The notes beneath the pieces were generated by a model. The model was given only the letters and a program-made list of their open reading frames with translations. It was not told the origin of the DNA and searched no databases. From Gammaproteobacteria bacterium (GTDB lineage: Bacteria; Pseudomonadota; Gammaproteobacteria; Ga0077536), in NCBI GenBank assembly GCA_016191285.1, contig JACPPA010000036.1:60750-124749 (forward strand): a stretch of 64,000 nucleotides of DNA, in the 5' to 3' direction. Positions 8,776 through 18,300 of this stretch are shown here, one piece after another (position 1 is the stretch's first letter; each line of letters opens with the position of its first letter). The translations under genes and the position numbers were made by a program.

Positions 8776-8872
8776 AAGGGCTGCGCACTTTCCGGGCTGA
8801 CGGGGTTCTCGGCATCCGGTGTCGACACCGCCTCGAAGCCTGCGTTGGTCTTAAGTTACAGTGCGGGCTATT

Positions 8873-9292
8873 TTAGGATTTCGGATCAAAATCGAGACGA
8901 TCAAGCGGTGTCATTTCGCGCTCGAGACCCCTGCGTTTGGGCAGTTCGAGTGTGCCGGTTAAATCGAAGGCGCTGATCACTCGTGGGTCGGTAATCTCGC
9001 GATCGGCTTCCAGATCCGCGGCAATCACGTTGGCGAGTGAACTCCACAGCGCTTCGGGAATATGGTCGTGCTCCAGCCAGTCGGTATTCCGCGCCAGGAT
9101 CCAGGCGTCCCAGAAATTGAGGGCGACAATGAGTTTCTGATAGCGATGGTCGCCCCCACTTTTTAAGAGCGCTTGAGTCTCAAGGAATCCGGCGCCGATT
9201 TGCTCATAGCGCCGGAGCTTATGCAGTCCCGCATCGCGGGTGAGGGCTAAGGCCAGGCGATGGCGGATCCAGTCATAGTCCTTCTCGGTCAT
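8873..9292 (-). CDS. Conserved-looking hypothetical protein, 139 aa
   Basis: I do not recognise this protein. It is soluble, without a signal peptide or membrane segment, mostly helical by composition, and rich in Leu, Asp, Arg and Trp (KLIVALNFWDAWILARNT, EALWSSLANVIAADLEADRE). The ATG has AGGGGGC upstream and the codon choice matches its neighbours, which is why I keep it. It stands alone on the minus strand, 82 bases downstream of the LLM oxidoreductase gene. Confidence 0.6.
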   Translation of the reverse strand: MTEKDYDWIRHRLALALTRDAGLHKLRRYEQIGAGFLETQALLKSGGDHRYQKLIVALNFWDAWILARNTDWLEHDHIPEALWSSLANVIAADLEADREITDPRVISAFDLTGTLELPKRRGLEREMTPLDRLDFDPKS

Positions 9293-9374
9293 TGTGCCCC
9301 CTAAGGTTCGCGATCGACTTACTCGGATTAAGGCCGTACACAGTCACGGCCCAAAGGATAGGCCGATTCTTGAA

Positions 9375-10388
9375 CTACCGAAACGCCGGAATCACTTCCT
9401 TGGCGAATAACTCGAGGTGTTCCTCGCTCCACTTCGGATTAATTCCAGGCGGGACCGCCCAGCTATACCAGCGCGTCGTGCCGGTGGCGGCGGCGTAGTC
9501 CTTAATCATTTGTACGGCCTGCGGCGGTTCAACGATGTGAAATCCGCTGGCTTCCAGTTCCGCGCGATCTGCGTTGACCGGGTGGAAGAAATCCATGCCC
9601 GCATCCTTAAACCACTTGGCGTAATGATTGAGTTGGTAGGCGAAGTGCTCCTTAGCTTCGTGCCAGCGTTTATCCGGATCGCGGGCGACCAATAGCCACA
9701 TATAGCCGCCCGCGATCTCGTGTTGTGTCGGATCCTTGCCGATCTTTTTCAGCTGCTCCCAATACAGATTCGCGAACGGGCTGATTGGGCCGGTCGCGAT
9801 ATAGCCGTGACCGACGCGCGCGGCGCGGCGCACGGCCACGTTGCTGAAACCGGCGATCCAAAGTTTCGGTGGCGTTTGCACTGGACCCGGGTGCAGTTGA
9901 ATGTCGTTGTACGTGTAGTGCTTGCCCTTGAACGTAAAACGTTCACCAGCGAACAAGCGCTGGATGATTTCGATGCCCTCATCCATTCTGCCGGCGCGTT
10001 CCTTGGCATCGATATTAAAACCAGTGAATTCTTCGACGCGATAGCCGACGCCTAAGCCGAGTTCGAGGCGGCCATTCGAAATAATGTCGAGGGTGGCCGC
10101 ATCTTCGGCCACGCGCACCGGATCATGCAGCGGCAGCAACAACACACTGGTGCCGATACGCACGCGCTTGGTACGGGCCGCGATGGCGCACCCGATAGGC
10201 AGCATCGACGGCGAATAGCCGTCCGCGATGAAATGATGTTCGGACAACCAGATGTCATCGAAGCCGAGCTGCTCGGCATACACGATTTGATCGAGCGTCG
10301 CGGCATAGAGATCCGCGATTGGACGCTTGGCCGATGACGGGTTCCGGAAGTCGTACCAAAGACCGAAACTTAAGGGGCGGGTGTTCAC
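9375..10388 (-). CDS. LLM class flavin-dependent oxidoreductase
   Basis: 337 residues starting at GTG with AGGAG eight bases upstream. Luciferase-like monooxygenase fold: LSEHHFIADGYSPSML near residue 50, RIGTSVLLLPLHDPVRVAED, SNGRLELGLGVGY, and a C-terminal half with GYIATGP. It should use reduced flavin (or F420) bound in a TIM barrel. It is monocistronic, and a MITE-like repeat element lies just upstream between it and surE. The substrate cannot be deduced. Confidence 0.88.
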   Translation of the reverse strand: MNTRPLSFGLWYDFRNPSSAKRPIADLYAATLDQIVYAEQLGFDDIWLSEHHFIADGYSPSMLPIGCAIAARTKRVRIGTSVLLLPLHDPVRVAEDAATLDIISNGRLELGLGVGYRVEEFTGFNIDAKERAGRMDEGIEIIQRLFAGERFTFKGKHYTYNDIQLHPGPVQTPPKLWIAGFSNVAVRRAARVGHGYIATGPISPFANLYWEQLKKIGKDPTQHEIAGGYMWLLVARDPDKRWHEAKEHFAYQLNHYAKWFKDAGMDFFHPVNADRAELEASGFHIVEPPQAVQMIKDYAAATGTTRWYSWAVPPGINPKWSEEHLELFAKEVIPAFR

Positions 10389-10418
10389 GTCAATAGCTCC
10401 TGAATTTTGAGACTGGTT

Positions 10419-10631
10419 CTAGTGCGCTGTCCCACACTGGACTTTAGTCGATCGACACATTGCATGCCTGGGGCCGTTGTGGGAGCGGCTTTAGCGGCGA
10501 ATCTTCATCCCCACGACCATTCGCGGCTAAAGCCGCTCCCACAATGCGGCGAGTCTTTATTGAAAGTGATCCCTTCACCGCTAAAGCGGCTCCCACAATA
10601 GAAACGGGTCCATTGCGGGACAGCACACTAG
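10419..10631. mobile_element. MITE-like element carrying three REP palindromes
   Basis: 213 bases bounded by imperfect terminal inverted repeats: CTAGTGCGCTGTCCCACACT at 10419 and, read inward from the other end, CTAGTGTGCTGTCCCGCAAT at 10631. Inside are one direct REP (10477-10503) and two inverted REPs (10519-10545, 10574-10600). There is no coding capacity. A second element with the same ends lies at 57462-57624. The right end overlaps the surE stop codon. Confidence 0.75.
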
Positions 10632-11416
10632 TCAAGCAGCAAGCCACGTAGCCGGCTCTGCCATTCATAGTTGGTGAAATCGAGTTGGATGGGCGTGACG
10701 GAGACGGCGTTTTGCTGGATGGCATGGAGATCGGTATCCGGCTGCTTTTCGCCTTCTGGATAACTTAATTTTACCCAGTAATAGGGCACCTGCCGGCCAT
10801 CCACGCGAGCATCGATGCTGAACGCTCCGGGCGGACGCTGACCTTGACGAGTGACACGGATCTCGGTGATGTCATCCGGTCCGCAATCCGGAAAATTGAT
10901 GTTAATTAAACTCTGCGCGGGCCAGGCCTCGTCCGCGATCAGTTTGTGCAGCAGCCCCGGTGCGTATTGGCGGGCGCCTTCCCAGCTCGCTTGGCCGGCA
11001 AGCGGCCGCACGACGCTTAAGGCTATAGAGCGCACTCCAAGCAAAGTGCCTTCCATCGCCGCGGCGATAGTGCCGGAATAGGTCACGTCTTCAGCGAGAT
11101 TAGCGCCATTGTTGAAACCCGAGAGCACTAACGTCGGTTTGTGATCTTTCATGACTTCGTGGAAGGCCATCAACACACAATCAGTCGGCGTGCCGACCAC
11201 GGCATAGCTTTTTTCACTGACTCGTCTGAGCCTGATGGGCACGTGCAGCGAGATCGAATGGCTCGCGCCGCTCCGTTCGTGGTCGGGCGCCACCACCCAA
11301 ACATCGTCGGTGAATTCGCGCACGATTTCCTCGAGTATCTTGATCCCCGGAGCCTCGATGCCATCATCGTTCGTGATCAAGATGCGGGTGCTAGGAAAGG
11401 GCTTGCGTTTACTCAT
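10628..11416 (-). CDS. surE: 5'/3'-nucleotidase SurE
   Basis: 262 residues, the usual length. It has the N-terminal ILITNDDGIEAPGI with the Asp pair binding the metal, GASHSISLHVPIRL, GTPTDCVLMAF, SGFNNGANLAEDVTYSGT holding the metal-binding Asn, and ININFPDC. It dephosphorylates nucleoside monophosphates. The TAG stop lies inside the terminal repeat of the adjacent MITE-like element (CTAG), so the element may have set the present C-terminus (GLLLD). In many proteobacteria surE sits with pcm, nlpD and rpoS; none is here. Confidence 0.95.
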   Translation of the reverse strand: MSKRKPFPSTRILITNDDGIEAPGIKILEEIVREFTDDVWVVAPDHERSGASHSISLHVPIRLRRVSEKSYAVVGTPTDCVLMAFHEVMKDHKPTLVLSGFNNGANLAEDVTYSGTIAAAMEGTLLGVRSIALSVVRPLAGQASWEGARQYAPGLLHKLIADEAWPAQSLININFPDCGPDDITEIRVTRQGQRPPGAFSIDARVDGRQVPYYWVKLSYPEGEKQPDTDLHAIQQNAVSVTPIQLDFTNYEWQSRLRGLLLD

Positions 11417-11468
11417 GGGAGCCGATGTTGGGAGTCGTGGGTCGAAGAATAATCGATTGCGGTCTCAA

Positions 11469-12227
11469 TCACACGCCAGCAATTGCCGTGCCGGTGGGAG
11501 CGCGACCGCCCGTCACGACGTCGTGTGCAATTCGTCCATCGGCAAGGCCGATTTGGCGCGACGCGCGTCGTCCGAGCGCCGGATCGTGGGTGACGACAAT
11601 TAACGTTACGCCCTCGCGGGAGTGCAGCCCTTCAAGAATGTCGATGACTTGCGCCCCGGACGCGGAATCGAGATTACCCGTCGGTTCGTCGGCCAACAAA
11701 ATTGCCGGCTTCATGATCGTCGCGCGCGCGATGGCGACGCGCTGGCGTTGGCCGCCGGAGAGTTCGTTGGGGCGATGATGGGCGCGGTCCGCAAGTCCGA
11801 GATCGGCCAGTACCGCGCTCACGCGGCGGGCGCGTTGGCTGGCCGCCACGCCAGCCAACGTCAGCGGCAGTTCGACGTTTTGTGCGGCTGTCATGCGTGG
11901 TACTAAATGAAAGAACTGAAACACAAATCCGATCGAGCGGCTACGCGCCGCAGCCAGTGCATTGTCATCCAAGGTCGTCACATCCACGCCGTTCAAGCAA
12001 TACGCACCGCTGCTCGGCCGATCGAGTAGCGCGATTAAGTTAAGCAGCGTGGACTTACCAGAACCCGACGGCCCCATGATCGAAACGTATTCGCCAGCGC
12101 GTAGGTTTAAATCCACGCCGACAACTGCATGAACTGTCTGATCGCCGAGCACGAAAGTTTTCGTGATGCCGGCAAGCGCGATCAGCGGCGCGGCGGCCTC
12201 GCCGTCAGGTGTCGTCGCGGCCGTCAT
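11469..12227 (-). CDS. ABC transporter ATP-binding protein (MacB/LolD type)
   Basis: 252 residues. Walker A GPSGSGKSTLLN, Q-loop region GFVFQFFHLVPRMTAAQNVE, signature LSGGQRQRVAIARA, Walker B ILLADEPTGNLD and the switch His in VVTHDP are all present. The pattern is that of the MacB/LolD/FtsE subfamily, which works with FtsX-like permeases. It overlaps the end of the upstream adaptor gene by 23 bases, so the two are translationally linked. No permease gene follows: surE begins 53 bases downstream. The partner must lie elsewhere or be lost. Confidence 0.92.
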   Translation of the reverse strand: MTAATTPDGEAAAPLIALAGITKTFVLGDQTVHAVVGVDLNLRAGEYVSIMGPSGSGKSTLLNLIALLDRPSSGAYCLNGVDVTTLDDNALAAARSRSIGFVFQFFHLVPRMTAAQNVELPLTLAGVAASQRARRVSAVLADLGLADRAHHRPNELSGGQRQRVAIARATIMKPAILLADEPTGNLDSASGAQVIDILEGLHSREGVTLIVVTHDPALGRRASRQIGLADGRIAHDVVTGGRAPTGTAIAGV

Positions 12228-13350
12228 CGGGAGTGGCGCGCACGCCGGCTTTCACGTCCTTGCGACCGACCGAGGTCACCACCTGCTCGCCGGCACGGAG
12301 TCCGTCGATGACTTCGGTAAACTCCCAATTCGAGAGCCCGGGTTTGAACGCGCGTTTGGTGAGCAATTGCGTTTCGGGATCGTAGACCAAGACCTCATGG
12401 CCATTGATCACCGCCTCGGTTGGGATGCGGAGTACCTTGGTATGTTCGTTAATCAAGATCTCGATATCGGCGCTATATCCGGGCATCAGATTGGCGCGCG
12501 CCGCGGCGTCCTTCAGTTCAACTTCAACTTCCACCGTGCGCGCTTGTTTCTCCCGCTCCAGGACGTATGGCGCGACGCGGCGCACGATCGCGCCGCAGCG
12601 CTTGGTGGGAAAGGCGTCGAGGGATACACACGCTGGCATTCCCACTTGAATCGCGGGCGCATCCACTTCGTCGATCGGCGCCGACACATACATGCAAGAC
12701 AAATCGATTAAATCGATCGCTGGCAGTGTGGCGATCCCAGTGGGGGAGGGGGTGATGAATTCGCCGAGCTTGGCGTTGAGCTCCGCCACTACGCCGGTAA
12801 ACGGCGCGCGCAGGCGGGATTTCTCGATTTGCGCTTCGACCACCCCGTGCCGTGCGGTCGCGGTCGCGATACTCGCGCGGGCCGCGGCGCACGTGGCGCG
12901 CGAAGTCGCGACACGGGTTCGTGCAGTGTCGAAAACATCTTCGGCGACGAGTTTGCGTTTCACCAGTTGACCTTGGCGCGCGGCTTCGCGGGTCGCGAAC
13001 GCCGCTGTCGCGCACGCATCGTCAGCGCGCCGTTGAGTGGCGACGATATCCGTTTCAGCTTGCTTCAGTTCGGCTTTCAGATCCTCGCTCCAAATCTCCA
13101 TCAGTACCTGACCTTTTTCAACGCGGTCACCTTCCCGCACCGGCAATACCGCGACTTGACCGGGCAGCGACGGCGACATCTTGGCGCGCGCGCAGGCTTC
13201 GACGGTGCCGACGCGAGTATTCGCAACCGTTGCGCGAACCGTGCCTTCGACAACGGGCTGCAACAACACTGCAACGGGTTTGGATCTGGTAAACCACCAT
13301 GTGCTGGCACCTAGGCCAGACAAGATGATTACCAAAATTAACCAACGCAT
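12205..13350 (-). CDS. Periplasmic adaptor (membrane fusion) protein, MacA/HlyD type
   Basis: 381 residues. An N-terminal membrane anchor (residues 1-20, LILVIILSGLGASTWWF) is followed by a lipoyl-like half motif (LPGQVAVLPVREGDRVEKGQ), a long helical hairpin rich in Ala (about 90-175), the second lipoyl half (KSRLRAPFTGVVAELNAKLG), and beta-barrel and membrane-proximal domains to the end. It would bridge an inner-membrane ABC permease and an outer-membrane channel. Overlap with the ATPase gene supports one exporter, but neither the permease nor an outer-membrane factor is next to it. Confidence 0.9.
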   Translation of the reverse strand: MRWLILVIILSGLGASTWWFTRSKPVAVLLQPVVEGTVRATVANTRVGTVEACARAKMSPSLPGQVAVLPVREGDRVEKGQVLMEIWSEDLKAELKQAETDIVATQRRADDACATAAFATREAARQGQLVKRKLVAEDVFDTARTRVATSRATCAAARASIATATARHGVVEAQIEKSRLRAPFTGVVAELNAKLGEFITPSPTGIATLPAIDLIDLSCMYVSAPIDEVDAPAIQVGMPACVSLDAFPTKRCGAIVRRVAPYVLEREKQARTVEVEVELKDAAARANLMPGYSADIEILINEHTKVLRIPTEAVINGHEVLVYDPETQLLTKRAFKPGLSNWEFTEVIDGLRAGEQVVTSVGRKDVKAGVRATPDDGRDDT

Positions 13351-13524
13351 AATGCAATCTTAACGTGAAGGCCACGCGATTGCCTGCGCGTGATGGGGAT
13401 TGCACCGTCGTCCCGGCGAAGGTCGGGAGCACGCCGGAATGACGCTAAGGTGAAACGTGGCGCCCCTAAGGCGATCCGTATTTCCGCTTCGCGATTTAGA
13501 CGTTTTACCGCCGCGGGAGTAAAG

Positions 13525-14355
13525 ATGGAGAGCATTAACGCGCGTAACACCGCGTGTTTTGGTGTGACGCGAAGGATAGTTGTCGGTGTAATGGTGATGG
13601 CGATGTACGCAACCGCTGCCGGTGCCGCGGGAGCTTCGCCGACCGTGGCCTACACCTGGTGGGCGAGTGTACTTGCCGGGTTTGTCGATGACAGCGGGCG
13701 GACTAATTTCACGGCGCTTACCCAGTCGCGCGCCGATCTTGATCGGTTCGTGACGTGGATTGCGGAGGTTAGTCCGCGTAGTGACCCGCGCGCTTTTCCC
13801 ACGCGCGCGGCGGCACTCGCCTATCATCTGAACGCCTATAACGCGCTGGCGATGGCTGGGGTAATCGACGCAGGTATCCCACGGGATTTTGCGAGCTTTT
13901 TTAAGCGCCGGCGCTTTTTCAATTGGCGTACGGTAAAAGTCGGCGGTGAGGATACCAATTTGTCCGCGTATGAAAACGAAGTCATCCGCCCGTTCGGCGA
14001 TCCTCGCGTGCACTTCGCGCTGAATTGCATGGTGCGAGATTGTCCGCGCCTGCCGCGCACGCCATTTCAAGCAGAGACTCTCGATACGACGCTGAATGCG
14101 CTAACCTTCGAATTCTTCACCCAAGCGAATCATTTACGGATTGCCGACGCGACGCGCGAGCTCTGGGTGTCGTCATTGCTCAAGTTTTATACCGCGGACT
14201 TTATCGGTGACGCAGAACAGCCGCATCTTGTCGAATTCATCAATCGATATCGCGACATTCCCCTACCGGCGGGCTATCGCTTGCGGTTCTTGGATTACGA
14301 CTGGACGGTGAATCGTCAGCTAGCGGCACGCGCCCCACCAGGGTTCGCGAACTAG
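13525..14355 (+). CDS. DUF547 domain protein, exported
   Basis: 276 residues from ATG at 13525, chosen because GGGAG lies just upstream and a signal peptide follows (IVVGVMVMAMYATAAGAAGA). An in-frame start at 13390 would add 45 basic residues with no signal. The body is a DUF547 domain: AYHLNAYNALAMAGV, FALNCMVRDCPRLP, and a terminal LDYDWTVN. The family commonly conserves Cys and His residues in the central motifs, both visible here. Function is unknown; location is periplasmic by inference. It diverges from the adaptor operon. Confidence 0.85.
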   Translation: MESINARNTACFGVTRRIVVGVMVMAMYATAAGAAGASPTVAYTWWASVLAGFVDDSGRTNFTALTQSRADLDRFVTWIAEVSPRSDPRAFPTRAAALAYHLNAYNALAMAGVIDAGIPRDFASFFKRRRFFNWRTVKVGGEDTNLSAYENEVIRPFGDPRVHFALNCMVRDCPRLPRTPFQAETLDTTLNALTFEFFTQANHLRIADATRELWVSSLLKFYTADFIGDAEQPHLVEFINRYRDIPLPAGYRLRFLDYDWTVNRQLAARAPPGFAN

Positions 14356-14371
14356 TATCGGCGACTTTTTA

Positions 14372-14439
14372 TTGTGGGAGCGGCTTTAGCCGCGAATAGG
14401 CTTTTTTAAAAAATTTCGCCGCTAAAGCGGCTCCCACAA
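14372..14439. repeat. REP doublet (REPIN)
   Basis: Direct REP (14372-14397, TTGTGGGAGCGGCTTTAGCC) and inverted REP (14413-14439), separated by an A/T-rich loop. The whole can fold into one hairpin just after the DUF547 stop and might end transcription. Confidence 0.82.
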
Positions 14440-14589
14440 AGCGCCGCCAGCGAGGTAGCGCTACGTGCGCCCCCGGCTACCCTCTTTCAGGCGCTATGGA
14501 TACGAGCGCTTATTGCCAGACCTTGCGGTCCGCTTGCATCGCGGTAGGATATCGCGAGTGCCAGTCTACTCAGCGCTGAAGGAAACCGG

Positions 14590-15225
14590 ATGCCAACACC
14601 TAAGTCTGCTTCGAGTTCGATTCCAAGAAAGTCGGCGAGTATCGCTAAGTTGAAGCGCCCAACGGTGAAACGTCCGCCACGCGCCGGTGTTAAGCGCGTT
14701 GATGTTGCACCCGAGTTCATGGAACGCGAGCGCGTGGGACGTTACAAAAAATTGCGATCGTCCGCCAAGGCTTTCATCGATACCAAATTGCCGAATGGCG
14801 AGCGCGAAATCCTGACCGTGATCGGGCGTGGCGTGATTGAAGACGCAGAGCTCGCGCCACCGATCAAAGACAACAAGGATTTCAATGTCGCCTATGTCCG
14901 CGCCAAGCACGGCTGCGGCGCGACCCTGCATATTCACGAAACCAACGAAGTGTTCGTGCCCTTGCAAGGACATTGGGGTGTCTATTGGCAAAATAAGAAT
15001 GGGGCGCGCCACGAAGTCGTGTTGGAGCCGTATGACACGATATCGGTCCCGATTGGCGTCTCGCGCGGCTTTCGCTATCTCGGAAAAGGGGAGGGACTGA
15101 TGATGGCGATTGTCGGCGGCACCGATCCAGGCCGCGTGCACTGGCCCAAGGAGACCGTGGACGAAGCAAAAAAGCATGGCTTTGTGCTGCGTAACGGCGA
15201 TCTGGTCGAAATTAAATCGAAATAA
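14590..15225 (+). CDS. Cupin-domain protein
   Basis: 211 residues. The first 40 are basic and low in complexity (Lys/Arg/Pro/Ser), possibly a disordered tail. The cupin core spans about 85-180: AKHGCGATLHIHETNEVFVP carries the HxH and Glu metal ligands, and the second motif contains PYDTISVPIGVSRGFR, where the usual His is not obvious. It ends GGTDPGRVHWP. It could be a metal-dependent oxygenase, an isomerase or a sensor; nothing nearby decides. It is flanked by REP repeats on both sides. Confidence 0.8.
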   Translation: MPTPKSASSSIPRKSASIAKLKRPTVKRPPRAGVKRVDVAPEFMERERVGRYKKLRSSAKAFIDTKLPNGEREILTVIGRGVIEDAELAPPIKDNKDFNVAYVRAKHGCGATLHIHETNEVFVPLQGHWGVYWQNKNGARHEVVLEPYDTISVPIGVSRGFRYLGKGEGLMMAIVGGTDPGRVHWPKETVDEAKKHGFVLRNGDLVEIKSK

Positions 15226-15226
15226 A

Positions 15227-15295
15227 GATTCGCGGCCAAATCCGCTCCCACAGAAGAGGGGCTCGTTATTGTGGGAGCTGCTTTAGCCGCGAATC
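15227..15295. repeat. REP pair, reversed order
   Basis: Inverted REP at 15227-15253 then direct REP at 15269-15295, the opposite order from the other pairs. They sit between the convergent cupin and acyl-CoA carboxylase genes. Confidence 0.78.
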
Positions 15296-15320
15296 TTATT
15301 CGATGAAATCGAACTCACCC

Positions 15321-18300
15321 CTACCACACATCCACCACGCGGCGCGCACCGCGCTTTCGCGGCCCACTCGCGCGCAACCCGCGCAATAACCATTGGCGTG
15401 TCTCCGCCGGATCGATCACCGCATCCACTTCGAGCTGCGAGGCCACGGACACCGCCTTGCCGCGGGTGTACATCCCAGCGAGAAGACGCTCGTAGAGTGC
15501 GTTGCGCGCCACCGGATCGGTTTCCGCTTCCAGCTCTTTGCGAAAACCGAGCTGTACCGCGCCTTCGAGTCCCATCGGCCCGAATTCTGCGCTGGGCCAT
15601 GCAATGGTGAATAACGGCCGAAAGAAACTGCCGCCCGCCATGGCCTGTGCACCCAAGCCGTAACCTTTACGCATGATCACCGTAAAGAGCGGCACCGTGA
15701 GGTTTGCGCCAGCGACGATGAGCCGCGAGCCGCGCCGCACCGCCGCGGTTTTTTCACTGTCCGGACCCACCATGAAGCCTGGCGTATCGCACAACGACAC
15801 CACCGGCAGGCCGTAGGCATCGCAGAGTTGGAGAAACCGCGCGCCTTTTTCCGCGCCCGGGCCGTCGATGGCGCCGCCTAGGTGGCGTGGATCGTTGGCA
15901 ATCAAGCCGAAGGCCTCGCCTTCGATTCGAATCAAGGCGGTGATGAGCCCCACACCATACGCACGACGGAATTCGATGACCGAATCGGTATCGGCAAGGG
16001 TGTCGATGGCAGCGCGTACCTCGTAAACGCGGAGCCGATTCTCCGGGATCACATGCCGGAGACGGCGTTGATCCGCGCATTGCCAGGCGGGCCAACGACC
16101 CTGAAAACAACCGAGGATCTTGCGCGCGATCGCGGCGCCTTCGAGTTCATCGCGGACCGCGATATCGACCACGCCATTCGCGGTTTGTACGTCTATCGGT
16201 CCAATTTCTTCGGGGGTAAAGCGACCGAGGCCGCCACCTTCGATCATCGCGGGTCCGGCCAGGCCAATATTCGAATTAGCCGTGGCGATGGTGATGTCGG
16301 CGCAACCGAAGATCACTGCGTTGCCGGCGAAGCAGCGCCCAGAGTTGATCGCGATCCGCGGCGCGACGCCGGAGAGTTGCGGCCAGGTGGTAAACGTCGG
16401 GAGATCAAGCCACGCGCTGATGATGTCATCCACATCCACATCACCCGGCCGCCCGCCGCCGCCCTCGGTAAAAAATACCACCGGTATCTTCCATTCCAGC
16501 GCCAATTCAAACAAGCGATCCTTCTTTTTGTGATTCTTCACGCCCTGCGTGCCGGCCAGCACGGTGTAATCGTAGGCCAGCACCATGCAGCGCGTACCGT
16601 CGGCGCCGAGGAGCGCCGCGTTGACCGTGCCAATGCCGCCGACCAGACCATCGGCGGGCGTATTGCGTTGCAGATCTTCGATGCTCCGACGGCGGCGCTG
16701 GGCCGCGATGATGAGCGCGCCATACTCGGTGAAGCTCTCGGGATCGCACAGCGCTTCGACATTTTCGCGCGCGGTCCGGCTGCCGGTTTTGCGGCGTTTG
16801 GCGACGGCGTCAGGGCGATTTGCATCCAGCGTTAACGCGTGGCGCGCGCGGACTTCGTCGAGATCGGCGCGCGGCGCATCGAGCGCAACCAGCGCTTCGC
16901 TCAGGCCCATTTCCGCTTCTTCGAGATCCAAGGTCAAGTACAGGACGGCCTCGCCTTCGCCGAGCGTCATGCCCGGCGTGGCTACGATCACCTCAACCAC
17001 ACCGGCATTCGGCGCGGTGATCAGATGATGCATTTTCATGGCTTCGAGTACGGCCAGGGTTTCGCCACGCTTAACCGTGGCGCCAACTACAACCTCGATA
17101 CCGATCACACTGCCGCGGAGTGGTGCAACCACCGCGAAAGTACCGGGCGGGGCGACGCTGGTTGGCGAGAAGGTTTGTGGCGAGTCATCGTGAGTCACCG
17201 TTGTAGGCTGAGTTAGTTCAGTGGCAGCCATGCTGAGTGCGGTGGCGTTGGTCTCGACCCACCGCGTCGTCAATTTTTCAGCGAGCGCGTCGGGGTGACC
17301 GAGAATCGCGCGCAACAGCGGAAGGTTGGTCGCGACGCCGTGAATTTGAAATTCGGCCGCCGCACGTTCAGCGCGCCTGGCGAGCGCGGCGAATTCGAGA
17401 TCGTTCCCGCGCACGATTAATTTTGCGCATAACGAATCAAAGCTCGAATTGAGCGAATATCCCATGTACGCCGCACTATCGACTCGGACCCCAGGGCCGA
17501 GCGCTGGCGCGAAGCGAGTGACGGTGCCGCTGGAAGGCAAAGTATTGCCGTTGGCGCTGAAGGTTTCCGCGTTGATCCGGAGTTGGATCGCGCTGATGCG
17601 TGGCGCCGGGGGCGCTTGGTTTAGGTTCAAATCCGCGAGTGTGCGGCCGCGCGCAATTTCGAATTGCAGGGCTACCAGATCGAGTCCCAACACTTCCTCG
17701 GTGACGGTATGCTCTACTTGCAGTCGCGGGTTCGTTTCGATGAACCAATAAGCATTTGCAGCAACGTCAACTAGGAATTCGAAGGTCCCTAGTCCGCGAT
17801 ATTGAACGGATTGCGCCATGCGCATCGCAGCCGCGATAAGTTGGTCGCGGAGCGTGGCCGCGAGCGCCGGCGCGGGCGCGATTTCAATGAGCTTCTGATG
17901 CCGGCGTTGCAAGCTGCAATCGCGTTCCCACAAGTGCACGATCGCACCGGTACCGTCGCCGAGGATTTGGACTTCGATATGACGCGCCAATGGGATGAAT
18001 CGCTCGGCGTACAACGTACCGTCGCCGAAAGCGGCCTTGGCTTCCGTGGCACAACGTGCAAACGCGCTCGCGATCGCTTGGTCGGGCCACAGCACTTGCA
18101 TGCCGCGACCGCCACCGCCGGCTGCCGCCTTGAGTACCACGGGCACATTGACGCCTAGTTGCGATTGAAATTCGGCGATATCCGCGGCGTTGACCAGCGC
18201 GGGCGAGCCCTCGAGAATCGATACCGCGCATTTCGCTGCTAGCTGGCGTGCGGCGATTTTGTCGCCGAATAAACGGAGCTGCTCGACCGAGGGACCAACG

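Noticed and set aside
15882..16835. 317-codon plus-strand frame
   Set aside because: Antisense to the acyl-CoA carboxylase, whose motifs are complete; no motif of its own.
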